In this document: in pieces, positions 1-9,566 of the stretch | Layout: every line of letters begins with the position of its first letter | Position numbering within the stretch: the first letter of the stretch is position 1 | Origin: Chitinophagaceae bacterium | GTDB taxonomy: Bacteria; Bacteroidota; Bacteroidia; Chitinophagales; Chitinophagaceae | Assembly: GCA_947458275.1 (NCBI GenBank) | Contig: CANGYR010000003.1 | Coordinates: 62,001-126,000, forward strand | DNA: 64,000 nucleotides | Reading direction: 5' to 3' | Translations under genes and position numbers: made by a program | The notes under the pieces: generated by a model | What the model was told of the DNA's origin: nothing | Databases searched by the model: none | Seen by the model: only the letters and a program-made list of their open reading frames with translations

Positions 1-1
1 G

Positions 2-1108
2 GGAAGCGGTACCCAGAGCAATATGAATGTGAATGAAGTGGTTGCCTACCGCGGACATGTTATCAACGGAGGGGATTTGAATGACAAAGAAAAATTCCTT
101 CATCCAAATGATGATGTAAACAAGTCGCAGTCAAGCAATGACACATTCCCTACTGCGATGCATATTGCCGCATATAAAATCCTTATAGAAACTACCATCC
201 CGGGCATTGAAAAACTTCGTGATACGCTGCAGGAAAAAAGCAAGGCCTTTATGCATGTAGTAAAAATTGGTCGTACGCATTTTATGGATGCTACGCCTCT
301 TACTGTTGGTCAGGAATTCAGCGGCTATGTATCTCAATTAAATCATGGTTTGAAAGCCATTAAAAATACACTTGCCCATTTGAGCGAGCTCGCTCTGGGC
401 GGGACTGCCGTTGGTACCGGCATCAACACACCACAGGGATATGCCGAAAACGTAGCCGGACATATCGCTGCGCTTACCGGACTTCCCTTTGTAACAGCAG
501 AAAATAAATTTGAAGCACTGGCCGCACATGATGCTATCGTTGAAGCACATGGCGCATTAAAAACGGTGGCCGTTAGTCTGATGAAAATCGCCAACGATAT
601 CCGCATGCTTTCATCCGGACCAAGAAGTGGCATTGGGGAACTTTTTATACCTGATAATGAACCCGGCTCTTCCATCATGCCCGGAAAAGTGAATCCAACT
701 CAATGCGAAGCGCTGACCATGATTGCAGCACAGGTGATGGGGAATGATGTAGCCATCAGTGTAGGCGGCAGCAACGGACATTTTGAATTGAATGTATTTA
801 AACCTGTAATGATTTATAACTTTTTACACAGCGCCAGATTGATTGGTGATGGTTGTGTTTCATTCAATGATAAATGTGCTACAGGCATTGCTCCTATTGA
901 AGAGAATATAAAAAAGCATGTAGACAATTCCCTGATGCTTGTTACTTCACTGAATACAAAAATAGGTTATTACAAAGCGGCAGAAATAGCACAAAAAGCA
1001 CATAAAGAAGGAACTACACTCAAAGAAATGGCGGTGAAACTGGGATATGTTACACCCGAAGAATTTGATCAATGGGTGGTTCCGGCGGACATGGTTGGAA
1101 AGATTTAA
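2..1108 (+). CDS. fumC: Fumarate hydratase class II, 5' end outside the window
   Basis: This is the C-terminal three quarters of class II fumarase, which interconverts fumarate and malate in the TCA cycle in the cytoplasm. The frame is open from base 2 ([13 protein letters not shown]), so the gene starts upstream and the ATG at 23 is internal. Visible family motifs are [22 protein letters not shown] and the fumarase/aspartase signature [11 protein letters not shown], whose flexible loop carries the catalytic serine. Aspartate ammonia-lyase shares the signature, but the tail ([20 protein letters not shown] and a final PEEFDQWV) fits FumC better. A hairpin terminator follows. Confidence 0.95.
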   Translation, partial: GSGTQSNMNVNEVVAYRGHVINGGDLNDKEKFLHPNDDVNKSQSSNDTFPTAMHIAAYKILIETTIPGIEKLRDTLQEKSKAFMHVVKIGRTHFMDATPLTVGQEFSGYVSQLNHGLKAIKNTLAHLSELALGGTAVGTGINTPQGYAENVAGHIAALTGLPFVTAENKFEALAAHDAIVEAHGALKTVAVSLMKIANDIRMLSSGPRSGIGELFIPDNEPGSSIMPGKVNPTQCEALTMIAAQVMGNDVAISVGGSNGHFELNVFKPVMIYNFLHSARLIGDGCVSFNDKCATGIAPIEENIKKHVDNSLMLVTSLNTKIGYYKAAEIAQKAHKEGTTLKEMAVKLGYVTPEEFDQWVVPADMVGKI

Positions 1109-1130
1109 TTAAACCGGATTATACTAAAAA

Positions 1131-1157
1131 GCCGTTTCATTTGAAACGGCTTTTTTT
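1131..1157 (+). terminator. Rho-independent terminator of fumC
   Basis: A 9-bp perfect stem, GCCGTTTCA/TGAAACGGC, with a very short loop is followed by a run of seven T. It lies 22 bases after the fumC stop. On the minus strand it also carries an A/T-rich tail and could serve the convergent lipoprotein gene that ends at 1168. Confidence 0.85.
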
Positions 1158-1167
1158 ATTGCATAAA

Positions 1168-2631
1168 TTAATTTCGGGGCACACTAAATAATCCTTCCGT
1201 TATTTCTCTTTGGTTGGTACCGATACCTCCATTGTCTTTCAACGTTCCAAAAAAAGCACCATCTACTCTTTTGTCGGTGATTTTTGTAATAACAATCGTA
1301 AAGGGATTGGACAACCCTGTTGTTGTATAATAATTGAGTCCTGCAGCGTCATTATAGTCACAACTGACTGTAGTTTGGGGAATAGCAGGCACGGTTGTAT
1401 AAGTATCCGGAGTATAGTTGTTATTGCTTTTCAAAACCCTCAAGCTGATGGACGGAATGTTGTTGTTGGCATTGTTATACCCATCTATACTCAATCCTGT
1501 CAGATTCCCTACCCCCCAGGATGCATTAATATTAAAAGTTGAAAAAACGCCATCAATTTTACATACGATATAATCTGTGCTCACATCAAAATTGCAACTG
1601 TTTCCATCAACGGTTACAGTATAAGTAAAGTTGCCATTTTCAACAGGAGTTCCCTGTGCATATAAAACCACATCCTGCACTCCGGTGGTTGTAAAAACCC
1701 CTGAGGCAGCATAAGTTACTCCGTTTTTAGTGTTGGAATTGATGGTATAGCTGCCGACAGATGTTACCTTAACATTTATTGTGTCGGTATTTGTAGCGTT
1801 TACCGCAACCCCGGCTGTATATATCCCGCCTTGCCTGGCGTTTATACATACATCCGGTGCACCACCCAGTGTGAATACAGCTGGACCAGGCGGCGGATCA
1901 AAGGTCACTGAAAACGTACAGCTATTTCCGCCGCCGGTTACAGTATAATTTACAGTTCCTGCTGACACAGGAGTTCCTGTTCCTATCAAAGTAACAGTAT
2001 TTTCTCCACCGGAAAATGAACCGCTTGCATTATAAGCGACTCCGTTCAATGAGCCGGTTGATATGGAATAGGTGCCGGGTACAGTAACAGACAAATTGAG
2101 CGTGACAGTATTTTGACTACTAAAGGGCAGACTCTGCTGATTGGTGCCTGCCACAACAGCACCCGAACACGTTGAGCCATTGCCACCAAGAGTATAAACC
2201 GCTTCCGTAGAAGATGACGCACCCACCACCTCTACATCAATAAAACATGAGCTTTCTCCATAACTAATCTTAAACGTATTAATGCCTTCCTGTTCGGGCG
2301 TTCCCTTTGCATTGAGTTTAACCAAATTAGGTCCAACATTCCCAAAATTACCCGTACCGCTGAATGAGTAGCCATTAATAGTGTCTGATAAAATAAGATA
2401 CTTTCCTGTGGTTACAACATTAACCAATACATATATAGCGCTTTCTTCGGCCAATGGAGTATTTGCCTTGTATATTCCAAGTACAGAGGTTTCCAAACAT
2501 TCGGAAGTTGCATCATCAGCTTTCAGCGTACCTGTTGAATTATTTTCAATAGTATAATTCAACTCTTTCTGACAGGAAAGGAATATGATGGAGAATAACA
2601 AAGAATATATTAATGAACGTAACAATCGCAT
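1168..2631 (-). CDS. Lipoprotein with three tandem domain repeats, function unknown
   Basis: I do not recognise a specific family. The first 20 residues form a signal peptide ending in the lipobox FLSC (Cys20), so the product should be an envelope lipoprotein. After it come three imperfect repeats of about 100 residues (roughly 40-140, 145-250 and 252-355). Each ends in a block of the form GTPxxxGxxxYTVxxGxxSCxFxV; the second and third open with YTLGG or FTLGG followed by a cysteine about seven residues on. The paired cysteines suggest one disulfide per repeat in beta-sandwich domains. A distinct C-terminal domain of about 130 residues follows. The gene stands alone, convergent with fumC. A surface adhesion or structural role is inference only. 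Confidence 0.75.
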   Translation of the reverse strand: MRLLRSLIYSLLFSIIFLSCQKELNYTIENNSTGTLKADDATSECLETSVLGIYKANTPLAEESAIYVLVNVVTTGKYLILSDTINGYSFSGTGNFGNVGPNLVKLNAKGTPEQEGINTFKISYGESSCFIDVEVVGASSSTEAVYTLGGNGSTCSGAVVAGTNQQSLPFSSQNTVTLNLSVTVPGTYSISTGSLNGVAYNASGSFSGGENTVTLIGTGTPVSAGTVNYTVTGGGNSCTFSVTFDPPPGPAVFTLGGAPDVCINARQGGIYTAGVAVNATNTDTINVKVTSVGSYTINSNTKNGVTYAASGVFTTTGVQDVVLYAQGTPVENGNFTYTVTVDGNSCNFDVSTDYIVCKIDGVFSTFNINASWGVGNLTGLSIDGYNNANNNIPSISLRVLKSNNNYTPDTYTTVPAIPQTTVSCDYNDAAGLNYYTTTGLSNPFTIVITKITDKRVDGAFFGTLKDNGGIGTNQREITEGLFSVPRN

Positions 2632-2732
2632 ATAGATGATTTCTTATGAACAGGATAAAAATATAACTTAACGTTTTAATTGCCGGGCAAATTTAAAAGA
2701 TTTAAAAAATAATTATCAAATTCGTTTAAATC

Positions 2733-3395
2733 TTATGCGGATGCTGAACTCGCATCATCTTCTGCTACTTTAGGAAACAGTCTTTTCTGAAATACAATAA
2801 GAGTAATAACTCCCCCGCTGATAGCAGCATCAGCAATATTAAAAATTGGCCTGAAAAATTCAAATTCCTCCCCACCCCATCCTGGAAACCAGGAAGGAAA
2901 ATGACCTTTGATTATGGGGAAGTATAGCATGTCCACCACATTTCCATGAAAAAAAGAAGCGTACCCATTACCGGAAAGAATGGCCAATCCCTCATAATTG
3001 TTGTAATCATTGAATTGAGCACTGTAAATCATCCCTTTGTCAAAAATGAGTCCATAAAAACAGGAATCAATCAGATTACCCAAAGCACCTGCAAATATTA
3101 AGGATGCGCAAAAAATAAAGCCATTGGAATATTTCTCTCTTATAATTCTTCCAATATAAAACACACCAAAAATTACAGCCCCCAATCTGAATATGGTTAA
3201 TACCATTTTACCCCAGTTACCCCCGAATTTCCAGCCGTATGCCATACCGGGATTTTCAACAAAATATAGTTGAAACCACTCTCCTATTACTTTATGAGAT
3301 GTATTAAGGGGAAAATTCAGCTTTACGTAGAATTTTAAGAGTTGATCGAATAAAACAATCAAAAAAACAATAACAATAACATGGATTTTTTTCAT
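2733..3395 (-). CDS. lspA: Lipoprotein signal peptidase (signal peptidase II)
   Basis: Inner-membrane aspartyl protease that cleaves prolipoprotein signal peptides after diacylglyceryl transfer. I start it at the ATG at 3395 (MKKIHVIVIVFLIVLFDQLL), because the upstream in-frame codons add a hydrophilic extension before the first membrane helix. Key motifs are VENPGMAYGW (about 46-55), GALGNLID (103-110), NVVD with catalytic Asp155, and FNIAD with catalytic Asp189. At 220 residues it is longer than the usual 160-170, because about 37 extra residues sit between GNLID and VVD. It is probably the last gene of the run gldFG-terC-murF/alr-lspA. Its substrates should include the many lipoproteins of this window (GldB, GldK and others). 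Confidence 0.95.
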   Translation of the reverse strand: MKKIHVIVIVFLIVLFDQLLKFYVKLNFPLNTSHKVIGEWFQLYFVENPGMAYGWKFGGNWGKMVLTIFRLGAVIFGVFYIGRIIREKYSNGFIFCASLIFAGALGNLIDSCFYGLIFDKGMIYSAQFNDYNNYEGLAILSGNGYASFFHGNVVDMLYFPIIKGHFPSWFPGWGGEEFEFFRPIFNIADAAISGGVITLIVFQKRLFPKVAEDDASSASA

Positions 3396-3491
3396 CAAAT
3401 AGCTTTTTAAATCCGAAAAATATCTTTTTAAAAAATTACAAAAATCAGAACACAAATATAGGTGGAATAGAAGTCATAAATCCACGCTTTG

Positions 3492-5966
3492 TTACTCTTC
3501 GAAATAGACTCTTTTTACTCTTTGAGAGATACCGGTTAATATTTCATAAGGAATGGTATTCGCCCAACGGGCAACTTCCCTTACTGATATTTGCTCACCA
3601 AAAACAATCACCTCATCCCCTTCTTTTGCATCAATATCGGTTATATCCAACATAGTCATATCCATACATACATTTCCTATCACAGGAGCAAGCCTTCCTT
3701 TTATTGACATCTTACCATTTCCATTTCCGAAAATTCTGGAATAACCATCCGCATATCCAATCCTGACCGTAGCAATGATTGAGTCGCGATTAACCAGGCC
3801 TTTTCTGCCATAACCAACCGTATCCCCTTTTTTGACTTTCTTGATCTGTGATATAGTTGTTTTAAGCGTGGTGACAGTATTTAATGAGCCGCTGTCGTCT
3901 ATTCCATACAACCCAATCCCCAACCGAACCATATCCAGCTGCAAATGAGGATGCCTTCTGATGGCAGCAGTATTGGCCAAATGTCTGATAAATGAATATC
4001 CAAGCGTATTTTCCAAATTTCCAGTCATGCTAAGAAATAATTCAGCCTGATGAGCTGTAAATGAATCCTGAGCGCTGTCTTCGCTGGCTACCAAATGAGA
4101 GAATGCCGATTTTACTTTAAAAGGATGCTTACCACTTAAGAAGGTAGAAAGTCTTTCCATGTCTGATGATAAAAATCCCAGCCGATGCATTCCTGTATCC
4201 AATTTTAAATGTACGGGATAATCACTGATATTTTTTTGTTGCAGATGTTGATAAAATAAATCAAGTATGCTGAAAGAATAAAGCTCGGGCTCTAATTGAT
4301 ATTTGATTAAGTTATCAAAACTATTCGCCTCAATATTCATAACCATAATGGGCAATCTTATACCCGCTTTTCGCAATTCAACACCTTCATCCGTATAGGC
4401 AACTGCAAGATATTCAACTCCCTCATGCTGTAACAAATTGGCAATTTCATAACTTCCGCTACCGTAGCTGAAAGCTTTCACCATCGCCATCATTTTCACG
4501 TTATCCTTCAATATATGTTTAAACATCCGGAGATTGGCCCTTACTGAAGTCAGATTAATTTCCATGACTGTTTCATGGAGCTTTTGTTCAAGTATACTGC
4601 TTATTTTTTCAAATTGAAAAACCCGTGCTCCCTTCAGAAGAATCGACTCATTAAAAAGATTAAGCGAAGAAAGTTGCTGTATAAATTCGTCAGTAGAAGA
4701 ATAAAACGATGCGTCAATAGTATTGAAAAAATCCTTGTTCTTCATTAAAAAAGGACCTATTCCAATCAAGCGGGTTATATTTTTTTGCTCCAGTATTGAG
4801 GCAATGCGGCTACACAACATATCCTCTGGCATTCCGGACTGAAAAAAATCACTCAGTATGACTGTTTTATTCGGATGCTGTTGTTGTTGAGATAAAAAGT
4901 CAAGCGCAATGCTCAGTGAGCTTACATCAGCACTGTAACTGTCATTAATGATGGAACACTGATTGACCCCCTGCTTCATTTCCAGACGCATTTCTACCGA
5001 ACGAAGTTCCTGCATACGAGCTGTAATGACAGCAGGATTTATGTTCATGTAGAGCATAACAGCACAGCATGTTATTGAATTGTTTATTGAAGCATCATCA
5101 GTAAAAGGAATTGAATAGCTTATTTCAGATGAATCATGCAGCAGGTGAACGGTTGATTCCTTTTGAGTCTTTTCTATCCTCAGGATACGCAAATCAGCTG
5201 AATCATTTTGCCCCCATGAAAAGATTTTTAATTTCTTATTTATTGTCTCGCGAAATTGCACAACAGCATCATCCAATAACTGATCATCTTTGCAATAAAT
5301 CAGCAGCTTGCTTTCTCTGAATAACAAAAGCTTCTCATCAATTTTATTTCGAACGGAGAGGAAACCTTCAGCATGCGCATCCCCAATAAATGAAACCACA
5401 CCAATATCAGGCTGAATGATTTTTTGGAGTTGCTGCATTTCTCCCTGCATAGAAATACCCGCTTCGAATACAGCCAGATTGTATGCGTCAGACATTTGCC
5501 AGATACTAATCGGAACGCCAATCTGTGAATTGTAGCTTTTAGGGCTTCTGACTATTTGGTAATTTTCCGATAGCAATTGATACAGCCACTCTTTCACTAT
5601 AGTCTTGCCATTGCTTCCGGTGATTCCAATAACAGGAAATGAAAACCGGCTTCTGTGGTAGGCTGTTAATTGCTGTAAAGCATTCAATACATTCTTAACA
5701 AGAAGAATGTTTGCTCCTTCGTATTTATATAAATCATTTTTATTAAATGCTGAATCAACTACAAACGAACGCGCGCCTTTGCCATACAATTCTTCCATAA
5801 ACGAAACGCCGTTTCGCTTTGGACCCGACATGGCGAAAAAAATGGATCCGGGAGGAAAAAGGATTTTTCTGCTGTCAAATAACAGGTATTCAATTGAAGC
5901 AGATTCACCAACCTGCAGAACCTCTGCGCGAATGATTGTTGATATTTCAGAAACTGTATACTTCAA
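3492..5966 (-). CDS. Bifunctional MurF ligase / alanine racemase
   Basis: A fusion of UDP-MurNAc-tripeptide:D-Ala-D-Ala ligase (MurF, residues 1 to about 455) with a PLP-dependent alanine racemase (about 460-824). The second half makes the D-Ala precursor used, after dimerisation, by the first. The MurF half has the ATP loop GITGSNGKT (114-122). The racemase half has the PLP lysine in MVKAFSYGSG (Lys497), the H-RLG substrate region MHRLGF, and RIGYADGYSR, which contains the second catalytic tyrosine. This fusion is typical of Bacteroidota. The start is a TTG at 5966: a stop codon lies two codons upstream and the sequence from there matches the family N terminus. It follows terC by 27 bases in the same orientation. 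Confidence 0.95.
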   Translation of the reverse strand: MKYTVSEISTIIRAEVLQVGESASIEYLLFDSRKILFPPGSIFFAMSGPKRNGVSFMEELYGKGARSFVVDSAFNKNDLYKYEGANILLVKNVLNALQQLTAYHRSRFSFPVIGITGSNGKTIVKEWLYQLLSENYQIVRSPKSYNSQIGVPISIWQMSDAYNLAVFEAGISMQGEMQQLQKIIQPDIGVVSFIGDAHAEGFLSVRNKIDEKLLLFRESKLLIYCKDDQLLDDAVVQFRETINKKLKIFSWGQNDSADLRILRIEKTQKESTVHLLHDSSEISYSIPFTDDASINNSITCCAVMLYMNINPAVITARMQELRSVEMRLEMKQGVNQCSIINDSYSADVSSLSIALDFLSQQQQHPNKTVILSDFFQSGMPEDMLCSRIASILEQKNITRLIGIGPFLMKNKDFFNTIDASFYSSTDEFIQQLSSLNLFNESILLKGARVFQFEKISSILEQKLHETVMEINLTSVRANLRMFKHILKDNVKMMAMVKAFSYGSGSYEIANLLQHEGVEYLAVAYTDEGVELRKAGIRLPIMVMNIEANSFDNLIKYQLEPELYSFSILDLFYQHLQQKNISDYPVHLKLDTGMHRLGFLSSDMERLSTFLSGKHPFKVKSAFSHLVASEDSAQDSFTAHQAELFLSMTGNLENTLGYSFIRHLANTAAIRRHPHLQLDMVRLGIGLYGIDDSGSLNTVTTLKTTISQIKKVKKGDTVGYGRKGLVNRDSIIATVRIGYADGYSRIFGNGNGKMSIKGRLAPVIGNVCMDMTMLDITDIDAKEGDEVIVFGEQISVREVARWANTIPYEILTGISQRVKRVYFEE

Positions 5967-5993
5967 TGGCTATTTAATTAAAGTCAGTGATAA

Positions 5994-6944
5994 TTACATC
6001 ACATCTTTCGGAACGCCTTTCTTTTGATGATAGATTGAATACATGACAGAACCTGATATGCAAACCAGGATTACCAACAAAGATATGAGAACCTGAATCT
6101 GTTTGGGTATCCAGCCCAACCAGTGTTCTGCAAGCATTTTTATACCAATAAAAATTAAGACAATGGCAATACCTTGTTGCAGGTAATCAAACTTTGAAAC
6201 CGCTCCTCTAAGCAAAAAGAACAAACTTCTCAATCCCAGTACTGCAAAGATATTGGAAGTATAGATTACCAGCTTTTCCCTGGAAATTCCCATCACCGCA
6301 GGAATAGAATCCAATGCAAAGACAAGGTCAATTGCAGCAAGTAACACTACCACCACAAATAATGTAGTATACATCGGACGTCCATTTTGCCGAATAATAT
6401 ATCTGCCATCTCCATCTGAAGCAGCCAGCGGCAAAAACTTTTTCAGGAAACGATAAATCTTGGTGTCATGCGGATCAAATTCTTCCTCTTCATTGGAAAC
6501 AAACATCTTGTATCCGGTGTAAAGAAGAAACAATCCGAAAATATAAAGCAACCATTCAAATCGATGAACAAGTGCTACTCCAATAGTGATAAATATTATT
6601 CTGAAAAATATTGCCATCAAAATGCCAATCAGCAAGACCCTTCCGTAATATTTTTCTTTTACCTTAAAAGAACTGAAGATAATGATGAAAACAAAAATAT
6701 TATCCACACTGAGACTCCATTCCATCAAGTAAGCACTCAGGTATTCCAATGCAATTTTATTTCCTTCCTCTAGCCATAAAAAAACAAAAAATCCTATAGC
6801 AAGTACTACCCAAAATATAGTTTGCAATAAAGCATCTTTGAAAGAAACCTCTTTATTTTTTTTACTTAGAAGTCCCAAATCAAATATTAGCGCCAATAGT
6901 ATGATAGCTGAAAAAACAATATATATTAACTGAGTATGTTGCAT
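5994..6944 (-). CDS. TerC family integral membrane protein
   Basis: A polytopic inner-membrane protein of about 316 residues with roughly eight to nine hydrophobic helices. The TerC hallmark LSVDNIFVFIIIF lies in the first third and ALDSIPAVMGIS in the second half; both carry the conserved acidic residues. TerC proteins are linked to tellurite resistance and, in characterised members, to metal (Mn) export; the substrate here is unknown. The start ATG at 6944 overlaps the stop of gldFG as TGATG, so the two are probably translationally coupled. A TTG one codon upstream is possible but less likely. Confidence 0.9.
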   Translation of the reverse strand: MQHTQLIYIVFSAIILLALIFDLGLLSKKNKEVSFKDALLQTIFWVVLAIGFFVFLWLEEGNKIALEYLSAYLMEWSLSVDNIFVFIIIFSSFKVKEKYYGRVLLIGILMAIFFRIIFITIGVALVHRFEWLLYIFGLFLLYTGYKMFVSNEEEEFDPHDTKIYRFLKKFLPLAASDGDGRYIIRQNGRPMYTTLFVVVVLLAAIDLVFALDSIPAVMGISREKLVIYTSNIFAVLGLRSLFFLLRGAVSKFDYLQQGIAIVLIFIGIKMLAEHWLGWIPKQIQVLISLLVILVCISGSVMYSIYHQKKGVPKDVM

Positions 6945-9337
6945 CAATGAGAATATTTTCTTTTACGAATGAATTGAAAAACCAAAGCGAATAAAAAAAC
7001 AATAACTGAAGGCAAGATTATATTAATTGCCTGCCAAAAACTTTTTGATGCATTTACCTTTTTGCTATCCAGCAAATGAAGAACATAATCCTTTGATTTT
7101 GCCTCATTTAATCCATTTTCATTTATTAGATAATCCAGACAGTTTACTAAAAAATCCCTGTTAGCAAAAGGAAATTCACGTTGAGAACCATAAGTGAATT
7201 GATTCATCCCCATGGGTATAGGTTGATTTTTAATAAATGAATTCAGTACAATATCGCCGTCAGACACTACTATCATTTTGTTATCACTGATACATTGTGA
7301 AACAAACACACCGCCATTTTGTTGCAGGGAATCATTCAGGTCATTTGACAAACGATTGGAAAAGAATGAACGAAACTTACCTTCCAGCAAAACCGCCACA
7401 GGAACATGTGGGGTCTTGAATTTCTCGTCTTCAGCTGCTGTAACATTTTCTTTTCCGCTGATTAAAGCTGGAGTAGCAATTTTTCTGGCATTTGCTGAGG
7501 AATGCAGTAAAATTGTCTTTTTTATTCCTTCCACTTCTGTGGTGTCAATTGAATTCACAAATCTGCCGGAAACAAAACCCAGATTTTTATTTATTGGATG
7601 TGTTCCGGACGATTCCAAAACAGGAAAATAATTCCAGGGAAGTAAATCAAACTGGCCATCGCCGTTTACATCAAAAGGAAGATAATCGCATTGTAAGTCC
7701 ATTAACAAATCTGTATTAATACGAACGCCGTATCTGAAAAGCTGATCGCTTAAATTAAGACCCCGGTCGTATGCAATGACTTCATTCTTTATCTGAAGAC
7801 TATCCATTTCAGCATTCAGTTCATCAATAAATAAGAGTAATTTTCCGCCGTTCATTACATACTGATCCAGTTTTAGCTTTTCCACATCGGTAAAGGCATT
7901 TTTAGGTTTCACCAGTAACAAAGCTTTAAATTCATTCGGGATAGAGGGCTGATTCACCAAATCCAGCGTAAAAAAATCATAGTCGGGTTTAATCGCATTT
8001 TCCACCAAATCATACGTATCATATCCAACCGGCTCTCCATTACCTATGGCATAACCGATAATCGGCTTTGCCTCTTTAGTAATCCTGGCAATGCCATTTA
8101 AAATATTATACTCAAGCATCGCTTCAGCGCTGTTGAGTTCGGCATAATTGATTAACGGAGATTTACCTTTATACAACTGAACCGGTATAACCTTATCTTT
8201 ATAGGAAACTAACGCATAGGGGTAAACGAAATTTTGCTGCTGGCCTTCTTTCACCTGGGAAGTAAGATTAATGGGATAAAGTCCCATAGAAGATAAAGTG
8301 TCTCCGAATGTGCGATCAGTCCCTTCAATTTTATCTTCCGGCGAAATAAAGGTGTATTGCAATTTTGCTCCTGCAATCTCCTTTGCCTCTCTTAAAAAAT
8401 CATCTGTGGACGAAGACAGTTTTTTAAACCCGCTTGGATAATTTCCCTTCAAAAAGACTTCTATTTTTACGGGTTCATCCAGTTTTTTTAAAATCTTTTT
8501 TGAAGAATTACTCAACGTAAATCTTTTCTCATTTGTTAAATCAATTCTGGTATGCCATACAGATGCCAGCCAGTTGAGAGATAGCAGCAATAAAAAAACA
8601 GGAGAAAGCCAGAATTTGCCTTTTCGTATATGCTTTATCGCAATCAGAATGAAAAATGTGATAACACTTAAAAAGTAAATCACATCCCGGCTATCCAATA
8701 CACCCCTGCTGATGCTTCTGTAGTGAAAGTCTATTCCAAGCATCTCAATGTAATAATCAACATTGCCCTGCAATAACGGCAGTTTGCTTACAGCATTGAA
8801 TCCAAAATATAAAATCAGGCAAAGAAAAGCACTAGTCAAAAAAGCCACTACCGCATTTCCGGTAAAACCGCTGCAACAAAGACTGATAGCGGCATATACA
8901 GCCCCCAATAAAAACAGGCCAAGATAACTGCCGGCAATCCCGCCAGAATCAATCAACCCGTTGGCACTTAATGATTGAATAGTTATTACATAAAGCAACG
9001 TAGGAATAATAACAAATAGCAGGATTATCAGAATAGAAATGTATTTCCCAATTACTATGTCTGATGTTTTTACAGGGCGGGTTTGCAACAATTCAAAAGT
9101 GCCGGATTTAAACTCCTCTGATAAAGAACGCATCGTAATGGCCGGAACCAAAAAAAACAAGACCCATGGTGCCAAATCGAAAAATTTATCGAGACCGGCA
9201 TATCCATATTCAAATATGCTGCTCTCCTGAAGAATGAACAGAAAGATTCCATTGATTAATAAAAACAACAGAATGGTAATGTAGCCGGTAAGATTACTGA
9301 AGAACTGACCCAGTTCTTTTTTAGAAATGCTCCACAT
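6944..9337 (-). CDS. gldFG: Fused GldF-GldG gliding-associated ABC transporter subunit
   Basis: Residues 1 to about 240 match GldF, an ABC-2 type permease: MWSISKKELGQFFSNLTGYI, then RSLSEEFKSGTFELLQTRPV, with about six membrane helices. Residues from about 245 to 797 match GldG, the auxiliary protein: a helix, then RIDLTNEKRFTLSNSSKKIL, a large periplasmic domain, and a final membrane helix followed by RKRKYSH. In Flavobacterium johnsoniae gldF and gldG are separate genes and work with the ATPase GldA in gliding. No gldA is in this window. It heads the run with terC, murF/alr and lspA. Naming is by family resemblance; whether this organism glides is not shown. Confidence 0.88.
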   Translation of the reverse strand: MWSISKKELGQFFSNLTGYITILLFLLINGIFLFILQESSIFEYGYAGLDKFFDLAPWVLFFLVPAITMRSLSEEFKSGTFELLQTRPVKTSDIVIGKYISILIILLFVIIPTLLYVITIQSLSANGLIDSGGIAGSYLGLFLLGAVYAAISLCCSGFTGNAVVAFLTSAFLCLILYFGFNAVSKLPLLQGNVDYYIEMLGIDFHYRSISRGVLDSRDVIYFLSVITFFILIAIKHIRKGKFWLSPVFLLLLSLNWLASVWHTRIDLTNEKRFTLSNSSKKILKKLDEPVKIEVFLKGNYPSGFKKLSSSTDDFLREAKEIAGAKLQYTFISPEDKIEGTDRTFGDTLSSMGLYPINLTSQVKEGQQQNFVYPYALVSYKDKVIPVQLYKGKSPLINYAELNSAEAMLEYNILNGIARITKEAKPIIGYAIGNGEPVGYDTYDLVENAIKPDYDFFTLDLVNQPSIPNEFKALLLVKPKNAFTDVEKLKLDQYVMNGGKLLLFIDELNAEMDSLQIKNEVIAYDRGLNLSDQLFRYGVRINTDLLMDLQCDYLPFDVNGDGQFDLLPWNYFPVLESSGTHPINKNLGFVSGRFVNSIDTTEVEGIKKTILLHSSANARKIATPALISGKENVTAAEDEKFKTPHVPVAVLLEGKFRSFFSNRLSNDLNDSLQQNGGVFVSQCISDNKMIVVSDGDIVLNSFIKNQPIPMGMNQFTYGSQREFPFANRDFLVNCLDYLINENGLNEAKSKDYVLHLLDSKKVNASKSFWQAINIILPSVIVFLFALVFQFIRKRKYSH

Positions 9338-9566
9338 GATTATAATATGGATGCAATTTACTATTTATCGCTCTAATAAAAGATGTTTAAAAAAATGTAA
9401 CCGTTTTTAATTATATAAACTCATTTAAAAACTATATTCAAACAAATAATCATTTTAAGTTCCAACAAACCGCAGTCTTTTTCAACTAAATTTATTTTAA
9501 TTAAAAAACGAATTTATTGATTCAAAAAACTTAAATTCATGCAACAAAAAATAAAATACAACCATT

